DNA of 6,050 bases. Source: an uncultured Collinsella sp. (GTDB lineage Bacteria > Actinomycetota > Coriobacteriia > Coriobacteriales > Coriobacteriaceae). The DNA lies in the NCBI GenBank assembly GCA_958453575.1, contig CAUDYH010000084.1, forward strand, positions 1-6,050, given 5' to 3'. Below, piece after piece: positions 3,370 through 6,050 of the stretch. The position numbers and the translations under genes were made by a program. How positions within the stretch are numbered: the stretch's first letter is position 1; every line of letters begins with the position of its first letter. The notes under the pieces are model-generated. The model saw only the letters and a list, made by a program, of their open reading frames with translations, did not search any database and was not told where the DNA came from.

Positions 3370-6050
3370 ATGAATCAGGACCGCCAAAACAGCCAACGCC
3401 GCGACGCGCAGACCAAGGAGCGCGAGCGGGATTTTACGACCTATCGCACCGCCCAAAGCTCAAACGACATGGTGCCGACGGTTTTTCGCCGTGGCATCTA
3501 CCGCACGATTCGCGGCAGCCTCAAACGCTTCCTGTCTATCGTCGTGATCACCGCGCTTGGCGTGAGCGTGATGTGCGGTCTTAAGGCGGGCTGCGAGGAT
3601 CTGCGCGATTCGGTCGACGCCTATTTTGACCAGCAGAATGTCTATGACATTAACGTGCAGTCGACCTATGGCCTTACGCGCGACGATCTTGCGGCCATTC
3701 AAGAGGTCGACGGCGTCGAGACGGCCGAGGGCATCTATACCGAGACCGCCTACACCGCCGTGGGTACAACGCGCGAGCGCGTGGTCGTGCAGAGTCTTTC
3801 CAAGGAGAATATCGATCAACCGGTGCTGGTGAGCGGCGATTTGCCCGAGAGCGCCGGTGAGGTCGCGGTGACTTCGAAGTTCTTGAAGGCTTCGGACAAG
3901 AAAATCGGCGATACGGTGAGTTTTGCCGCCAATGACGCGAGCTCGTCGAACCAAAGCGCCAAGGACCAGTTTGCCGATGGGGATTACACTATCACGGCCG
4001 AGGTTCTCGATCCCACCGACGTGAGCTCCGACTCGACGGTTAATGCCTTTCGCGCTGCTTCGACTGCGGACTATAAGTTCTATGTGAGCGAGGACGCCGC
4101 GACATCTTCTTCTTACTCCGCGATCCACGTGACCGTCGAGGGGGCCAAGAGCCTCAACTCCTATTCGGATGCCTACACGGCAAAGATCAATGAGGTCAAG
4201 GGCAATATCGAGAAGATCCGCGAGGAGCGGGAGAAGGCGCGCGCTCAGGAGCTGACGGTCGACACGCCGGCAAGCTTGGATGCGGCCGAGCGCCAGACGA
4301 ATATGCTCTTTGGGATTGAACAGGGCAACATTGACCGTATGGCCGAGGGCAGCGACGAGCGTGCGCAGGCACAAGCCGACCTGGACCAGCGCCGTGCCGC
4401 CGCCGACCAGCAGTTTACCGATGCCCGCGCCGACCTCTCTGACCTGGGCGAATGCACCTGGTACATCCAGGACCGCGGCAATATCGCAAGCTACTCGAGC
4501 GTCGAGAGCGATAGCTCGTCAATTGAGGCCATCGCCACGGTGTTCCCGTTCATCTTCTTTATCGTCGCCGTGCTCATCAGCCTCACCACCGCCACACGTA
4601 TGGTCGAGGAGGAGCGCACGCTTATCGGCCTGTACAAGGCGCTCGGCTATTCACGCGGGCGTATCCTGTCCAAATATGTGGACTACTCGCTGTGGGCGTG
4701 TCTGATTGGCGGCGTACTCGGCAACATCATCGGATTTGTGGGCCTGCCGCTGTTCTTGTTTACGGTGTTCGACGACATGTACTCGCTGCCCCAGATGCTG
4801 CTTTCGTACGACATCGTGTCGTCGCTCGTGTCGGTGGCGCTGTTTGCCGTGGGCGTGGTGGGCGCCACGATTATCGCCTGCCGCCACGAGATGGCCGAGA
4901 CCCCCGCCTCGCTCATGCGCCCCAAGGCCCCGCGTGCCGGCTCGCGCATCTTGCTCGAGCGCATTGGCTTTATCTGGCGCCGCATGGGCTTTTTGAATAA
5001 GGTGGCAGCGCGTAACCTGTTCCGCTACAAAAAGCGCGCCTTTATGACCATCTTTGGCATCGCGGGCTGTACGGCGCTTGTGATTTGCGGTATGGGCATC
5101 CGTGATACGTCGGTCGCGCTTTCGCCCAAGCAATACGGACATATCACGCGTTATGACCTGCTGGCGGTCGCCAACCCCGATGACTTTACGCAGGCGTGCG
5201 CGGCGCTCGATGAGCGCAGCGCGGCCAATGATTCCAACGTGACCGTGACTTCGACGCTGCCGATTATGACCGACAACGTCACCTTTACATTCGGCGGAAA
5301 GAGCGAGACCGTGCAGCTGATCGTGGTGCCCGATGACCGCACGAACAATCTGGACGACTATGTACGCCTTGAGGATGAGTCCAAAGAACCGCTCACCCTG
5401 CGTGACGGGGATGTGTATTTGAGCAAGAGCTCTCAGCTGGTGCTGGGGATCAAGCCGGGTGACACGGCTCACGTCCAGGATTCGTCGCTCAATGTTGCCA
5501 AGGTTAAAATCAGCGACATTTCGCTCAACTATCTGGGCAACACGCTTTACATGACGCAGGGCACCTATGAGCACGCGTTTGGCCGAAGCGCACGCCTTAA
5601 CGGCATCCTTGCGCTGCTTAAGGGTTCGTCGGCCGATCAGATTGCGTTTACCAACCGTCTTAAGAGCGATGGGTGGATTACGCTGTCGAGTACCGCCGAG
5701 CATTGGGAAAACTATGAGGCAAACTTTACGATTATCAATTCGGTCGTGGTGCTTGTGACCTTTATGGCGGCGTGCCTGTCGTTTGTGGTGGTGTTTACGC
5801 TGTCTAATACGAATATTTCGGAGCGCGAACGCGAGCTGGCGACCATCAAGGTACTGGGCTTTCGCCGTGGCGAGGTGCACCATTACGTCAACAAGGAGAC
5901 GTTGATTCTTACAGCGATTGGAGCCGCACTGGGCGTACCGCTGGGCGGCTTGCTGGCCGAGAGCTTTACCTACATTTTGCAGATGCCGTCGCTGTACTTT
6001 GACGTCGAGGTCGAACCGCTGAGCTACGTGCTCGCCGTGGTACTTTCCTT
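3370..6050 (+). CDS. Large FtsX/MacB-type ABC transporter permease, 3' end outside the window
   Basis: The frame is open from ATG 3370 to the right edge: 893 codons and 2 extra bases. The charged N-terminal tail (about 1-50) is cytoplasmic; TM1 is at about 54-73. A first extracytoplasmic domain (about 74-385) begins like a MacB periplasmic core and ends in a Glu/Lys/Arg/Gln-rich, probably coiled-coil stretch (about 268-360). The first FtsX domain has TM segments near 388-410, 441-462 and 482-504, with the cytoplasmic motif EEERTLIGLYKALGYSR. After a linker with ARNLFRYKKR, TM5 is at about 558-577, and a second extracytoplasmic domain spans about 578-788. The second FtsX domain starts at about 789-812, with ERERELATIKVLGF, TM at about 845-865, and a last TM cut at the edge. 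It pairs with the ATPase as a two-gene exporter or mechanotransmission system for an unknown substrate (lipid, peptide or cell-envelope factor). The RBS is weak (GAGTGG, 3356-3361), suggesting translational coupling; ATG 3469 is an alternative start. Confidence 0.92.
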   Translation, partial: MNQDRQNSQRRDAQTKERERDFTTYRTAQSSNDMVPTVFRRGIYRTIRGSLKRFLSIVVITALGVSVMCGLKAGCEDLRDSVDAYFDQQNVYDINVQSTYGLTRDDLAAIQEVDGVETAEGIYTETAYTAVGTTRERVVVQSLSKENIDQPVLVSGDLPESAGEVAVTSKFLKASDKKIGDTVSFAANDASSSNQSAKDQFADGDYTITAEVLDPTDVSSDSTVNAFRAASTADYKFYVSEDAATSSSYSAIHVTVEGAKSLNSYSDAYTAKINEVKGNIEKIREEREKARAQELTVDTPASLDAAERQTNMLFGIEQGNIDRMAEGSDERAQAQADLDQRRAAADQQFTDARADLSDLGECTWYIQDRGNIASYSSVESDSSSIEAIATVFPFIFFIVAVLISLTTATRMVEEERTLIGLYKALGYSRGRILSKYVDYSLWACLIGGVLGNIIGFVGLPLFLFTVFDDMYSLPQMLLSYDIVSSLVSVALFAVGVVGATIIACRHEMAETPASLMRPKAPRAGSRILLERIGFIWRRMGFLNKVAARNLFRYKKRAFMTIFGIAGCTALVICGMGIRDTSVALSPKQYGHITRYDLLAVANPDDFTQACAALDERSAANDSNVTVTSTLPIMTDNVTFTFGGKSETVQLIVVPDDRTNNLDDYVRLEDESKEPLTLRDGDVYLSKSSQLVLGIKPGDTAHVQDSSLNVAKVKISDISLNYLGNTLYMTQGTYEHAFGRSARLNGILALLKGSSADQIAFTNRLKSDGWITLSSTAEHWENYEANFTIINSVVVLVTFMAACLSFVVVFTLSNTNISERERELATIKVLGFRRGEVHHYVNKETLILTAIGAALGVPLGGLLAESFTYILQMPSLYFDVEVEPLSYVLAVVLS

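Noticed and set aside
3460..4374. 304-codon open frame on the minus strand
   Set aside because: Antisense to the permease, and explained by GC-biased third positions in the real gene.
4651..5883. 410-codon open frame on the minus strand
   Set aside because: It lies entirely antisense to the permease, is rich in His, Arg and Lys, shows no domain and has no supporting start signals. The permease frame is uninterrupted and shows clear membrane segments.

Overview
The window looks like chromosomal DNA of a high-GC anaerobic actinomycete, most probably of the class Coriobacteriia (Collinsella-like). This rests on the GC-rich third codon positions of the long genes, two GTG starts with good Shine-Dalgarno sites, and the style of the large FtsX permease. 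No ribosomal or marker gene is present, so the taxonomy is inference.

Layout. Positions 1-324 carry no gene I can support apart from a possible 14-codon tail of something upstream; the stretch is GC-rich and holds degenerate direct repeats with small hairpins. A complete O6-alkylguanine-DNA alkyltransferase gene (325-903, +) follows. It converges on a CLC-type anion transporter gene (1110-2345, -). Between the two stop codons lies a regular array of five alternating inverted 15-bp arms with a 62-bp period (944-1082), and a perfect 10-bp inverted repeat covers the transporter stop codon. The 317 bp from 2346 to 2662 separate the transporter from a divergent ABC-exporter operon: an ATPase (2663-3364, +) and a very large FtsX/MacB-type permease (3370 to beyond the right edge, +).

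The most informative part is the transporter with its leader. The protein has the features of the fluoride-specific CLC branch (CLC-F): GREGV instead of GREGP, Met in the usual inner-gate Ser position, and GGEVTPLF. Upstream on the same strand is a near-consensus promoter (TTGACC, 17 bp, TATGAT). Its roughly 140-nt leader carries the conserved nucleotides of a fluoride (crcB) riboswitch, and the 3' pseudoknot strand is also the first six bases of a 51-nt terminator hairpin followed by a U-run. This reads as a complete fluoride-sensing and fluoride-export unit. Fluoride binding would keep the pseudoknot formed, block the terminator and let the exporter be made. The aptamer is unusual: P2 is very weak, the P1 loop needs a bulged U to form the pseudoknot, and an extra hairpin is inserted before the conserved AAAC.

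The ABC genes are an ordinary two-gene exporter unit of unknown substrate. The shared intergenic region also carries a nested inverted repeat over the -35 element of the transporter promoter and a small dyad just upstream of the ATPase. Either could be a regulator site.
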